Assembly (NCBI GenBank): GCA_036873135.1
Contig: JAPTYO010000059.1
Span: forward strand, 6,627,066-6,691,065
Origin: Clarkia xantiana subsp. parviflora
Taxonomy: Eukaryota > Streptophyta > Magnoliopsida > Myrtales > Onagraceae
Reading direction: 5' to 3'
Length of the DNA stretch: 64,000 nt
Shown: positions 37,886 through 50,243 of the stretch, in pieces
Position numbering within the stretch: position 1 is the stretch's first letter
Layout of the letters: every line of letters starts with the position of its first letter
Notes under the pieces: model-generated
Told to the model about the DNA's origin: nothing
The model's database searches: none
The model's input: the letters and a program-made list of their open reading frames with translations, nothing else
Made by a program: the position numbers and the translations under genes

Positions 37886-40800
37886 ATGAAGAATCTCTTC
37901 AAGAAGTTGAACATCATGTTGAACCAGTTTGAAGAGGAAGAAGGATCTCTGTTTCGAGGGGATAAGTCCCATGACTCGGCTCCTTCCCCTGACCGTGTTT
38001 CTCACAAGCCATTTTCGGGTCTCTCGAATTGGTTGACTTCAGTTGCTAATAGGCGAAACCCGAGCCCCCCTTCGACTTCGAATGCTGCAATTCAAGATCA
38101 AATGGATTCATCTGATAACGGTTGTTTGCTAAGTACTAGATTGGAGACTTTGCAAAGCGAGTTGGTTACTGCCAATTCGGGGAACCCCGTGGTAGATGAA
38201 GAGTACCAGATACAGGTAGCTTTGGAGCTAAGTGCAAGGGAGGACCCCGAGGCTGTCCAGATTGAAGCTGTTAAGCAGATCAGTCTGGGCTCTACTGCGT
38301 CGGATAATACTCCAGCTGAGGTGGTTGCATATCGATACTGGGTAAGTTTATCTCCTGCATATCAGGCCTTTTGTTTTTCCAGAACTGTAGATATTGAATT
38401 TATAGTTTTATCAGAGCTTCGACTTCGGAAAAATGGAAAAGCAGTTAAAATTTCAGCCTGATACAATGCTATTAGAGTTTATTTAATCACGAAAAATTGG
38501 CCTTGTGCATTAATCAGGATATTTCGATCAACTTAGCTGGTATTGGTTAGTTTATGAACTCGTATCAATGTCCTTTACTTATTGGGCTTTGTATATTATT
38601 TATCTGATGCTTCTCAGAATTACAATGCTCTGAGCTATGATGACAAAGTACTTGACGGTTTCTACGACCTATATGGAGTTGTCACTGATTCATCTGTGGG
38701 GAAAATGCCTTCGCTCATGGACTTGCAAGAAACATCGTTGACTGAAACTGTCATGTGGGAGGCAATTTTGGTCAACAGAGCTGGTGACTCTAATTTGCTG
38801 AAACTAGAAGAGAAGGCCTTGGAATTGGCTATTAGATCGCGGTTGGGGTCTATAGGAGAATCTAAATGTGGTTATTTGGTAAGGAAGATTGCTGTTCTTG
38901 TTTCTGATTATATGGGTGGACCAGTTGCAGACCCTGAGAACACGTTGAGAGCATGGCAAAGTCTTAGTTTCAGTTTGAAAGAGAATCTTGGTAGCAAAGT
39001 CTTGCCACTTGGTTCCCTCACTATTGGATTGCCTCGGCATCGAGCGTTGCTATTTAAGGTTGCTAGCTCTTTCCCTGTTTCTATTTTTCGTATTATATAT
39101 GTTTTATCTGGGTTCAAGAGGGTTTAGCGTTCTTGTAGTAGTAAAAAATTTGCAACTTTCCTTACCACCTTTTAATCAATAATTTTACACTTCAAGAGTC
39201 AAGATTACGTTTTTCTGTTGTTCATAAGGGTGAATTTTTCATTTTGACGGTGACTGATCAATTAAAAATTTTTCCTTTTCCATTTTCAATTTGCGTAATC
39301 AGTAACTTTTCAGTTAAAAAGTTATGATTTGCTTTATTCATTTGTTTTGGCTAGGCAGTGATAAAATGGATGTGCTTCCGCTGTTTTCTTTCTTTCTTAA
39401 ACTTGAAAAGTGACCATGGATTTCTCTTATTTGTGAACTTGATTTATCTTATCCATCAGTATGTTCCCTTTATTCTGATTATATTTCCTGATTTCTTGCA
39501 AATTTTCATTATCCAATTTTTTCTCCAAATGTAGGTTTTAGCTGATAGCCTTGGTATCCCATGCAAGTTGGTAAAGGGCCAACAATTCAGCGGTTCCAAT
39601 GACGTAGCCATGAACTTTGTAAAACTTGAGGACGGAAGGTATTTTCAATATACCCTTAAGCCTTATTTTAATTTGTTTCATGGTGTTTAAAGTTTTGTGG
39701 TTCTGGTTGGTTTTGCATCTAATGATCTTCATTTTTCGTTATTGCTCAATATCATAATCTCTGGAACTAGCTGATTTTTTTCCTCAATTTGTTGCAACGG
39801 AGGAAGTTGTTTATTAAGATGATGGATGATAATACTTTTCAGGGAGTACATTGTTGATCTAATGGCAGACCCTGGAATCCTCATTCCTGCCGATGCAGCT
39901 GGATTATACAGAGAGTACGATGAATCCTTATTATTTTACGCGTCTCCATCGTCTCAAGCGGCTTCTTCAAGCAGTGGAGTCCCAAGTTCCTTCGAAGACC
40001 GCTCGGACTTCGGAGGAACATTCGACAGAAGCTCCAGGTTAAGTGATGTTGCTACTGCCGGACATCATGAATTCATTGAAAACTCTAGTAGGAATCTAAC
40101 TCGACCACCGATTGAAGATTATGCAGAAGCCGTGGAAAAAACAACATCCTCATACGAATCAAAACCGAATTCCGTCCCAACGCATCCTTTAATCCATGGA
40201 AGGTCCCCATCTTGGACAGAGGGGGTCAGCTCCCCTATTGTTCGTAGAATGAAAGTTAAAGATGTTTCTCAGTACATGCTTGATGCAACCAAAGAAAACC
40301 CGCAACTTGCTCAGAAGATTCATGATGTGCTTCTCGAGAGCGGAGTTGTTGCTCCTCCGAATCTCTTCTCAGACATATATGCAGTAGATTCGAGGATATC
40401 GAGAGGGACCCACGAGAATTCCGGTCAAGACAGTGTCCCCTATTTCTTACCTCCTCTTCCGCATCAAAACAGACAAAGATACACTGCTTCAAATCAACAA
40501 GAACATGTTCCAGAGGTTGGTCCTGCTCCTCCAGGGTTTTATGCAAAAAATGTCCCTGTGGCAGCTGCAGCTGCTGCTGCTGCAGCTGTGGTAGCATCAT
40601 CAATGGTGGTGGCTGCAGCAAAGTCGAGTGCCAACACTTCGACCCTCGATCTTCCAGTGACTGCTGCTGCCACGGCCACAGCAGCCGCCGTGGTGGCCAC
40701 CAAGGCAGCCACTGCAGCTGTCAGTAGGCAGTATGAACTGGGGATGCGTTGTGATGGAGATGGTAATGACCCACGAGGTAGTGGGAATCGTGAGCATGAT

Positions 40801-43800
40801 TCGGAAGCAGAGAGAATTTCGGATCGGTCTGCTGGAAATGAGAGCGCGTTCTCTGATACTGCGTTTGATGAGGTTGCTGAGTTTGATATCCCATGGGAGG
40901 AAATCGTCTTGGGCGAACGCATTGGATTAGGTACTGATTACCTTTTTTCATATATAAGTAGGTCATTCTGAATTCTATAGGAGTCGAGCTCTATCATGAT
41001 ATATTGAACTCCCATGCGGGTTGAAAAATAAATGACGGTAAAACATGCAGCATTTGGAGTAAACATTAGAAAAACTGTGTGTGTGTGTTTTTTAATATTG
41101 ATGGCAGCACTCAGGTGTGGTTGCAGGTTATTGTTATTGATCTTCTTTTACTTTTGTGCCTTAGGATCTTATGGAGAAGTGTACCGTGGCGAGTGGTATG
41201 GAACGGTGAGTCACTAGAATATGATCTAAATTCATTTGTACTGCTTATTAGCTATATGCTTTAGGAGTAGCACTACAGGATTATGCTTGTGCATTATATT
41301 ATCTTTTTTGGCTGATATCTTAGGATATCCTTGTTGCACCCTCATTTTCTTGATCTTTCTCGTCTTATGGCTTTGTTTGGATACACATCATAAGGAAAAG
41401 TGAGGCAAAAAAGAAGATAGATATCATATAGTTGTTCAGATTGGTAAAATGAGAGCATTTGTATGATTCGACCTATATATATTATCCTTCTAGGAGTAAC
41501 GAAAGAAGTGAACAATATAGTAATTTTGCTTTAGTATATTGATGATACCTCACTTCTAAGTTCTATTCACTCAAATTGGACGATAAAAAAATATTTAAAA
41601 AAAAAAAATCCAAACAAGTCAAATGATGGAAATTTTTCTTTCCCTACCAAACAAAGCCTATGTCCTGATTGCTACAGTATGAAAGTGCATTCCTGTCTGG
41701 GTTATCATAACAAGACTGTTTCATAGCCACTTGTTTGACATCCTTTTGCAGGAAGTGGCTGTAAAGAAGTTCCTGGACCAGGATATGTTCGGGGATTCAC
41801 TAGAAGAATTCAGAAGCGAGGTATCTTTCTATAGACAATGAGGAAATAAAGTTTTTTTTTTGTAATATTTAAGGTAATAATAATAGTTTTTTTTGGACAA
41901 GATAATAATTAAATGTACATAAAGGGTTGGTTAAGAACCTATAAACTGTCCAAAGTTTGGCCATTGTGAGATTTTGGTGTCTGGAGTTTCAAATGTTGAT
42001 ATGAACTGTCCGAGGTTTTAGTTTTTTTGAAATTTGGTGTCTTCGTCTGTTTTTGCTGTTAAGTCAAACAGAAATTGATCATGTGATGACCATGTGATCT
42101 GAACAAAAAAAATATGCCAAAAATGCCATTATTCAACAGTCACATGCTCGAATGAAAAGTAAAAAATACCCCTCATAGCAAAAAAAATCAGTCTCATTCT
42201 CCTTGTTTGACTCCAGGGGTAATTTCATCATTTCACATTTTCTCAAATAAGGTAGTAAATAAAAAAAATATATTAAAAGGGAAAAAGTGTCATTTCACAC
42301 AAATCTGTTAAATTTAACCTGAAAGATGGATGAAAAACCAAATTTCAACAAAGTTGAAACTTCAGATAGCTTATATCAACATTTGAAACTCCAGACACCA
42401 AAATCTCACAAGGGTCAAACCTTGGACAGTTTATAGGTTTTTAACCCGTACATTAAATCCCTCTAGTATCTTATTTCGAATAATTATGATCTTTTTTTTT
42501 TTTTTTTTCCAGATTGTAGTGATTTCCTAAACTAATAATTCTCAGTAACAGGATAGCACTATATATCGAGTTTCTCTTTCAAACTAATCTTTATATCCAT
42601 GAAACATGAAGAATAATACTCTTCCTTGGTGTTGTCAGGTCCGTATCATGACAAAGATTAGGCATCCTAACGTTGTTTTATTCATGGGAGCAGTCACCCG
42701 ACCTCCACATCTTTCTATTATTATAGAATTCCTTCCAAGGTTACTCATTGATTAGGATGGAACCAAAGTCCACCCACTTATCAAGTTAAGCTTTTGGATT
42801 AAATATTGAGCTGCTTATTCAGTATTGAAGTTTGGTTTCTTCATCTGTAGAGGGAGTTTGTACAGATTGATTCATCGACCCAATAATCAACTAGATGAGA
42901 GAAGACGTCTAAGGATGGCCCTTGATGCAGTAAGATTCGTGATTCTTTATTTTTGTATATAGCCACATATATCCATCGCCTCGTGCTTGACCGGGTTGGA
43001 TTTTTCTCTCTTTTGATGGGAATTCAGGCTCGAGGGATGAATTACTTACATAGTTGCAACCCGGCCATTGTACACCGAGATTTGAAGTCACCAAACCTTC
43101 TTGTCGACAAAAATTGGGTCGTGAAGGTAGCGTTGTCTCTTCAGAGCTTCTACATAGTAGTTTTTGTTGTCTGCATAAAAGTGGGATATGAATTTTGTTG
43201 GTGTTCTTTAGGTTTGTGACTTTGGGCTATCACGAAGGAAGCATGGAACGTATCTCTCGTCACGGTCGACTGCAGGAACTGTAAGCTTTGCTTCCTCCAT
43301 TCTTGTGCTGCTTGCTATGGGGATGGGGTTTATTGAAAAACATTGTAAACTAGATGAAGATTCCTCCATTCATTGGGCTGGCAATTTGTGCATGTTATCG
43401 TGCTGCTGCTGATATTATCACGTTTTTATTAGAAAATTTATAGTTTTTTAGATAACCATTGACAAAATCACCGAACCGCAAACTGAACTTTGGGTGAATT
43501 GCAGAAAACAAACTTTAAAAAAATAAATAAATAACAAACTGAACTTAAGACAATTGCAATTACCATACTGGCATCATTATTTCCGTTGTACTTGAAAGAT
43601 TTTGTTAAACTAAGATAGGAATTTTTTATTTTTGAAACCCGGCGGAAAAAAATCTGCAAGTAATGAAAGGTAGTATAAGAATGAGGAATAAAAGTGACGA
43701 CTTGAAGATGATTTCATAGTTTTCGTTGTTTATTTTTTTATATTTAAATAAGGGTATTTTTTTGTCATTCTAACCTAATTAGGCAGTAAAAGTGATGCCG

Positions 43801-44513
43801 TATGGTGTTTGCTGAATCAACTCAAGTCTAGTGTCGTTTTTCTATATGTGAAGTAAAAAGCTGTAATTTGTCTCTGCAATCGTGTTTGTTCAGGCAGAGT
43901 GGATGGCTCCAGAAGTGCTAAGAAACGAACCCTCAAACGAAAAGTATATACTTCCTTCCCACTTCAACATTCTCAATTTCTCTTCTTTTTATTATATCTG
44001 ATGCGGAATTTGTCAACTTCAGGTGTGATGTGTATAGCTTCGGGGTGATATTGTGGGAGCTATTTACGTTGCAGCAACCTTGGGGAGGAATGAACCCGAT
44101 GCAAGTTGTGGGTGCTGTTGGATATCAACATAGACGCCTTGACATTCCCAATGATATCGAACCTGTCATTTCCGACATCATCAGGAGATGTTGGCTAACG
44201 TGAGTATAAATCTCCAGTCAACCTTAAAAACTCGTGTTTATTTATTTAAAAGCATTTAATTTAGACCTTGTTGCAATTTGCATGGTCTTAGAAATCAAAT
44301 TTTTACCAGATTGTGTGACAATGTTGAAATTTACTGGAATTTGAAAAATGCAGAGACCCCAAATTGAGGCCATCATTTGCAGAAATCATGGGTGAACTAA
44401 AGTCATTACAGAAACCAATAACAGGTGTTCCTCCAAGGCCGAGATCTTCTTCATCAAGCAGCAGACAAGACAGGGGACGACGTTTTGAAGTTGCTGATGA
44501 AACAGCAGATTGA
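37886..44513 (+). CDS. Raf-like MAP3K of the EDR1/SIS8 family, 13 exons
   Basis: Exons: 37,886-38,341; 38,618-39,058; 39,535-39,638; 39,843-40,930; 41,165-41,205; 41,752-41,820; 42,639-42,739; 42,851-42,929; 43,028-43,126; 43,212-43,280; 43,894-43,943; 44,023-44,199; 44,354-44,513. Phases agree; the product has 977 residues. The EDR1 domain lies at about 105-345 ([12 protein letters not shown] to [10 protein letters not shown]). An alanine-rich linker follows (about 570-635). The kinase domain runs from about 682: IGLGSYGEV loop, catalytic Lys715, HRDLKSPN (Asp811), DFG (829-831) and a TAGTAEWMAPE segment. The family acts in cytosolic and membrane-linked stress, sugar and ethylene/defence signalling; EDR1 itself restrains cell death. 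The alanine linker and length point to the SIS8/MAP3K-delta branch rather than EDR1 proper. Two MITE-like insertions sit in introns 5 and 6. The coding frame is intact. Confidence 0.93.
41369..41658. mobile_element. Tourist/Harbinger-like MITE in intron 5 of the MAP3K
   Basis: About 290 bases bounded by GGCTTTGTTTGG and its inverse CCAAACAAAGCC. TAT stands directly outside each end (41,366-41,368 and 41,659-41,661), consistent with a 3-bp target duplication. GGC(C/T)TTGTTTGG ends are typical of PIF/Harbinger MITEs. No coding sequence. Confidence 0.7.
41900..42472. mobile_element. Foldback MITE-like element in intron 6 of the MAP3K
   Basis: Long inverted arms: 41,931-42,025 is the imperfect inverse of about 42,350-42,450, sharing AACCTATAAACTGTCCAA and GAGATTTTGGTGTCTGGAG. 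Weaker pairing extends outwards to about 41,900 and 42,472 (ATTAAATGTAC / GTACATTAAAT). The middle is AT-rich and non-coding. No clear superfamily. Confidence 0.75.
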
Positions 44514-44755
44514 TAGATACGTTTGTTTACATATGTGATTAACAAGTCCTACATCGTACCTGACTGACCGACTCCAAGAAAATCGGACCATGGCAAGTGT
44601 GAGAAAGACTGGAGTTGTCGGTTGTTACTTTTTGTAATTCATAGGTGTGCAATTCTCACAGTACGTGTAAAAAGTTCACTGTAAAGAAGTTTCAGCTGTA
44701 AATTTGTTCATAATGAATATGAATGTTGGTTTTTTAAAACAAAACAAATATTTTA

Positions 44756-44828
44756 CACGCCCAGTGGGACTCGAACCCACAATCGCTTGATTAGAAGTCA
44801 AGCGCCTTATCCATTAGGCCATGGGCGC
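44756..44828 (-). tRNA. tRNA-Arg (anticodon UCU)
   Basis: On the minus strand the 73 bases fold as a full cloverleaf. The acceptor is GCGCCCA/TGGGCGT with a G-U first pair and G discriminator. The anticodon stem GCTTGA/TCAAGC encloses loop CTTCTAA with anticodon TCT, and the T-arm carries GGTTCGAGTCC. There is no intron. T-runs that can stop RNA polymerase III follow (minus strand, about 44,730-44,750). It reads AGA codons. It lies about 240 bases past the MAP3K stop, in the opposite direction. Confidence 0.97.
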
Positions 44829-44924
44829 TTATATTTATAAAATTCATTAGTTATAAATTAATATAATATTATAATCCGAGTTGAAATCCGAAGTAATAGT
44901 AGTAATCATTTATATATTATAGGG

Positions 44925-44978
44925 ATAATGGTTTGTTTGGTATCACCTATTTGATCGAAATCCACTTTTGGTACCAGA

Positions 44979-45025
<47 letters not shown>

Positions 45026-45562
45026 CACTTTTGGAACCAACGTTTTGCATTTTGTACACTTTTTATACCACCGTTAAAATTCCGTCCAATTTGGCAGTTA
45101 AGTGTCATGTTCCGTGCACGTGACTAGCCCTAAATTTTTAATTTTGTTCAATTTAGTCCCTCTAATACTTTCTTAACTTTTAATTTATTCAATTTAGCCC
45201 TAAATTTTCAAAATCGAACCATTAACCCAAATTGACCTAGCCAGACCTAGCCTAGGGCTAGGTCCGACCCTGGGTCGCCTGGGTTCGGTGATCCGGCTAG
45301 GTCAATTTGGGTCGGTTCGATTTTGAAAATTTAGGACTAAATTAAACAAATTAAAAGTTAGGAAAGTATTAGAGGGACTAAATTGAACAAAATTAAAAGT
45401 TTAAAGCTAGTCACGTGCACGGCACATGACAGTTAACGACCAGATTGGACGGAATTTTAACGGTGGTATGAAAAGTGTACAAAATGCAAAACGTTAGTAC
45501 CAAAAGTATAAAAAAGACCCGGTACCAAAAGTGAATTTCGTTCAAAGAAGTGGTACCATTAT
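44925..45562. mobile_element. Foldback element with about 280-bp inverted arms
   Basis: The left arm from ATAATGGT at 44,925 and the right arm to ACCATTAT at about 45,562 are imperfect inverses over nearly their whole length (shared: CACTTTTGGTACC, ACGTTTTGCATTTTGTACAC, CCGTTAAAATTCCGTCCAA, GTGCACGTGACTAGC, TTTAGTCCCTCTAATAC). The centre, about 45,240-45,300, is rich in CTAGGTC/GACCTAG. The left arm has a run of about 44 T. No coding sequence. About 640 bp. Confidence 0.85.
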
Positions 45563-46904
45563 TATATAAATTTACACTGAATATGAGAGTGCTTTAGGAG
45601 CTGAGGGTTTCTTCTAAGATTGGTTTTGCCTTGGTTTAAGTTAATTCAACTGGAGCTGAGGGTCTCCCAAATTTAATTTCTTTGTACCGATAGCAATTCC
45701 TGAGCTGAGGGAAGAAGGGCCACCTAAATTCAATTTGTTCATCGACTCAATACAATCGCCAGCATCAGAATCGAAATTTCAGATGATTCAGTTTATGTAG
45801 GTGATTTCAATCGAAGCGTCAATTTATGTGTTCGTCCACCGAGGTATTCTGCAATCGAAACGTCAATTTTACAGGCCAGGAACCATTGGAAAGTCTACTA
45901 TAAAAGGTATTCAAGTTTATCTCTTGCTTTCAGAACTTACCTCTGTATGTTCAGCACTTTGATGACCATATTCCTTCGGTTCAGTTCATGGTGTGGGCTT
46001 AATTTTCCGCTTGTGTTTATTTGGGTAAAAATTACAATGAAGGAGGAACTAGTTAGGACTTAATCTTGGCTCGAATTTTGCTTCTGTTGAGGCGGGCAGA
46101 GCAGAGGAGGGAGGAGATCACAATCTTGAAGAAATGAGTGGAATTGATGATAAAAGTTATGTGGTCATCAAGCTCAGGTAGGATTTAGGATTTGCAGCAT
46201 CATATATAGTTTCGTTTTCTATAACAGACCTAATTAGCTAATTTGAAATGCAGAGACTATCACCTGAATAATTAATTGAAACTGCTGGGAGAATAAGAAA
46301 AATTTCTTCATTGGAACATAATGAAGTTTACCTCATCTGCAAGATGTATGGTTAGTATTTAATAGTAACATTCTGGGTCTTAATTAAGGTTAGAAACGAT
46401 ACCAAGTATCAACATGGATTAAGAAACCACATTTCATTTTGTTTAAGCCAATGTCAACAATTCAAGATATGGCGTAGATCAAAAGGTTTCAGGCTTCTAT
46501 TTGTATTATTTACCCAAAAAAAAAATACTCTTATATATGCATCAATTAGGTATTCATTCTTTCTTACCAGCATTATATAAATACCGCAGCTTGCAGATTT
46601 AGTAAATAAATTAGTATGTCAAACTTACACTAACTCCATCACGATGATCAGTTTCGCTTGCTTGATTAATTTTAACAGATTTACTCTTGATTTTCAACCC
46701 GTTTTTTGGATTGCTGTCTTAGTTGTTTATGTTCTTTTGTGCTATTCATGAGTTGTTTATGTTCTCCGGAGCTGCTATTATCAACAATCAGGACAAGTGC
46801 TGAGATGATCAAGTAAGTTTTTAACTTATAGTTTTTAAAAATAATTATATTTTAACAATTTTGATACTTAACTTTGATTTATTTTTTAAAATATATTTCA
46901 ATAG
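45563..46904. other. Intergenic, no gene seen
   Basis: AT-rich. GAGCTGAGGG occurs three times near 45,598, 45,654 and 45,702, about 50 bases apart. Nothing else is identified up to the aquaporin exon remnant. Confidence 0.5.
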
Positions 46905-46996
46905 ATTTCCTGGGTTGGACCGTTCATTGGAGCATCCATCGCAGCTTTCTACCATCAGTTCATTGCATGAACCATTAAAGCTCTAGGATCCTTCAG
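46905..46996 (+). pseudogene. Orphan last exon of a PIP2-type aquaporin
   Basis: After an acceptor TTTCAATAG the plus strand reads ISWVGPFIGASIAAFYHQFI then a stop, and resumes as TIKALGSF. Plant PIP2 aquaporins end with IFWVGPFIGAAIAAFYHQF...IKALGSFRS, encoded by a last exon that starts at the same Ile. Here one Phe is Ser, and a few bases are lost before a TGA. No earlier PIP exons (no NPA motif) are visible upstream. Retroposition is unlikely, since the intron border is kept. Confidence 0.75.
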
Positions 46997-47227
46997 GTGC
47001 AGTGCTTACTTTGCCATTCAAGAATTGAAGTCATAATTAACCTTAGTGCAAGCCAATAATACAATCTAAGATTTGAATTTCGGGTGCTAAGGTATATGTT
47101 ATGTATTAACGTATCTTTTATGTGTAACATATTATTCTATTCAAATGCAGATACATAGTGAATCTAATAAATTTGACTACCAAACTGGTTACTGGTGTTA
47201 AGAGTGATGGATGCCCACAAAGGGCCA

Positions 47228-48462
47228 TGTAAACACCTAATTTTGATCGCGCGTAGCACGTTCAAAATGTCATAAGTGACGCGTTAAAAAAAGAAAGTAT
47301 TTAAATATGGAAGGTCGCGAATAGAATAGGATAATGTATATGCATTAATTATTGTAAAATATTCAGAAAATATATTATGTGTATTTATAGTGAAATACAT
47401 AAATATATATGTATATTTTCGGAATATTAAATGCATACATTTTTTAGATTTTATTTTCCTAGTTTGGGGGTCCTAGTTTAGCTATAAATAGGATCCTTTT
47501 ACATGTAAAAAAGAGACCACCAACAATAGTAATACGTAACTTTCTCGAGATCTTGGCGATTTTTGTCATCTAGTGCCATAAAGTTTTTTTTTTAAAATTA
47601 TTTTACTGGTGACCGTCGGTTTAGCTTCAACCTCCGACCGGCCACCTCCGACCACCCTTCTCCGGCCACGGCGTCACCCCGCCGTCATCCTTGTTGTCCA
47701 CCTGCCCGCCTGCCCACCGCCGGAGGTCGTCGTCTCACCGCCGCTCTCTCTCTCTTGCTGACCTCTCTCTCTCATCCCTCTCCAAATTCTTCGCCGGCCG
47801 TCCTGCGAGGCCACCCCGCCCCGCCCGTCAACGCCCTCCGGTGACCACCCTGCGCCGCCCGTCACCGCCTAGAAGCCCGACGCCGTCCTCTGCTGCTGCC
47901 GTGGTCTTCCCCCTGGTCCAGGTAAGTCCCGCCTTGCTGTTTGTATTTTTTGTTTTTATATTTATTATTTATTATTCTGTTATTATATTATTATTATTAT
48001 TATATTGTGTATGTATGTTGAACGTATATTAGATTGTGTAAGCATGGTTGATAGTTTTAGTGTTTTATATTTCGCTTTAATTAGGAGTTATAGATTAATA
48101 GTTTTTAGACTTAGGTTTAGGTTTATATTTGATAATATCTTTGTGTATAATAAAAAATTAATTAAATCTATGCATTGTTGGATTAATCTGATGTAACATG
48201 TATTTAAAGAATAAAATTGACAAATTAAGTGAATTGAGTACCGAAATGGCATAATTAAGAATTATTACTTTTAATTCGTAATAGAACCCCCGAACTCGAA
48301 TTTCTGGTCGTAAAGCGATTTTGTACCTAGGTGTTTAATCTGTTATTCACTTAGGTTATTTAGGATTCTAGTTAGCCTAATAATTAACTAGTGGCGATTC
48401 ATTCCAAAATTGCATATTTTCATAACGTAATTCGCCCTAGGTCAAATTTTTAGGGTCTGACT
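47228..48462 (+). repeat. 5' LTR of the 47-62 kb Ogre-like element
   Basis: Starts TGTAAACACC and ends with CTGACT (expected CTGACA). It carries a TATA-like CTATAAATAGG near 47,482, a GC-rich block at 47,630-47,920 ending in CCAG|GTAAGT, and the shared LTR end from about 48,220. Confidence 0.85.
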
Positions 48463-48465
48463 ATT

Positions 48466-48483
48466 TGGCGACTCTGCTAGAGA
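48466..48483 (+). other. Primer-binding site of the 47-62 kb element
   Basis: TGGCGACTCTGCTAGAGA, the same tRNA-Arg-type site as at 17,240 with two changes near its 3' end. Confidence 0.75.
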
Positions 48484-50165
48484 AGTTCTAGAGGATTCGG
48501 GCTCTTAATATTTGCTTATTTTCAATGTTTTATTTTTTATTTATATTTGACTTTACTGATCTAACTTGGTTATTTTTGTGTAATTTCAGGTGTGGAGTTA
48601 TTTTTTATTATATCTGACTCTTTTTTGTGTGGTGTTATTTGAATTCGCACACACACCACTTTAGAATAATCTCCAAAATGCCTAAAACCAAAGACGACTA
48701 AGAACCCCAGAGGTTTAGTACGGTACGACCGTAGCGGTAGTTCCGCCTGTACGACTCGGAAAAACTCACTCGCTCGTGTAGGTCCCGAGATCCCTTTTTA
48801 GGGGGAGGAAACCACTGTGTCGAAAACCTATCAGTGAAACCTACATTGTAGAGTAAAGCCACACTTTTTTTAAAACCCCTAACATGTAGTTTTTTTTTTA
48901 TCCATGTTTTTTTTGTTAAAGGTTATAAGGTTATCTGTAAGTTTTTCTATCTGTGTAACTTTTATTTTTAAGCATCCATCTCATTATATATATATTTTTT
49001 TTTAAAAAAACCAAAAAAAAAAAAACCTTTTCAGCTATGTAGTTAGTCATTTAGTTGTAGAAATTTTCTTTCCAAACATGCATTATGTATGCATTGTTTA
49101 AAAAAAACAAACTCTTACTTGATTTTTTTTATTTCAAACTTACGTTTCATATGCATTATTATTATTTTTTTAAACAATTCTTTAGGTAAGTTGTAATTTC
49201 GGTTAGTGCGTCACATATGCATTACTTTCTATAAAAAAAATATTTTAGGAAAAATTGTAATTCTTCTTTAGCTATTAGAGCTTCTAATTTCGAATGTGCA
49301 TTCCAAATGCATCATTAAATTTTTTTTTTTTTTACCTAAACCGGTTTTTTTAACAATGCATCCAATATGCATTAATTAAAAAAAACATTTTGGATAAATC
49401 ATAAGCTATCTTAGTTTAAGGGGTCTTTATTTAAAAAACCTTTTACCTGATTTTTTTTAAGGTGCATCTCATATGCATTATTTTCAAAAAACCTTTCTGG
49501 TAAATTTGTGATTTTTCTTAGTTGTAGGACTTTTATTTTTTCCTCTCTTAAAAAAAAAAAAAACAAAAAAATTTCAGGTAGCTTGTAAGTTTTCTTAAAT
49601 GTACAACTTTCATCACATGTACATCTTATAGGCATTGTTTTAAGGAAATTTTTTTTTAGATAGATTGTAAATCTTCTCTTAGTTGTTGAGCTTTTAATTC
49701 CAAGCATGCATTGAATTTGCATTTCTTTCTATAAAAAACTTTACATGGATTTTTCATCTCGTACATACATTCCATATGTACCATTTAGGTAAACTGTTGT
49801 AAATTGTAATTTTTTTTAACAGTAGAATTTTAACTTTCGAGCATGCATGAGCATTTAAAAAAAAATTCAAACTGTCATTCATTTTTATCCAAGGTGTATT
49901 GCATTTTTGCAGCAAGATCATCATTTCAATATTCGCATGTTAAAAAATGGGGGGTTTTTGATTCTAACCGCTCATTTGAGTGCGGTCATTCTAGTTTAAA
50001 CAAAGGTCGAGAAAACCTTTTTGAAAAAAACTTTGTTTTAAGCATCCGTCCTGCGTTCGAGCCAGATAGTGCACTCAGCAAACTCAGTAAACTCCATTAT
50101 GGTGCAAAACACCTTAGTTCATAAATTATGATTCCTTTTTTAAAAAAAGTAATCAAAATTATGAA
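48484..50165 (+). repeat. Ogre-like leader with degenerate ATGCAT repeats
   Basis: The first 380 bases match the leader of the element at 15.8 kb (AGGTTTAGTACGGTACGACC, ACGACTCGGAAAA). From 48,960 to 49,860 the sequence is AT-rich with recurring TCATATGCATTA-like words followed by A- or T-runs, about every 70-130 bases (for example near 49,080, 49,150, 49,220, 49,310, 49,370, 49,475). No frame is supported. Confidence 0.65.
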
Positions 50166-50231
50166 ATGAATGATTACTCCGTAGTGATCTAACAGTAGTT
50201 TCCGTAGTGATTACTCCCTGTAATCTAACAG

Positions 50232-50243
50232 TAGTATCAGAGC
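50232..50243 (+). other. Copia primer-binding site, tRNA-Met type
   Basis: TAGTATCAGAGC, one change from the usual TGGTATCAGAGC, directly after the LTR end at 50,230. Confidence 0.8.

Noticed and set aside
44756..44828. The local tRNA-Arg as primer of the Ogre-like elements
   Set aside because: Its 3' end would need a primer site starting TGGCACGCCC; the elements carry TGGCGACTCTG, which fits a different tRNA-Arg.
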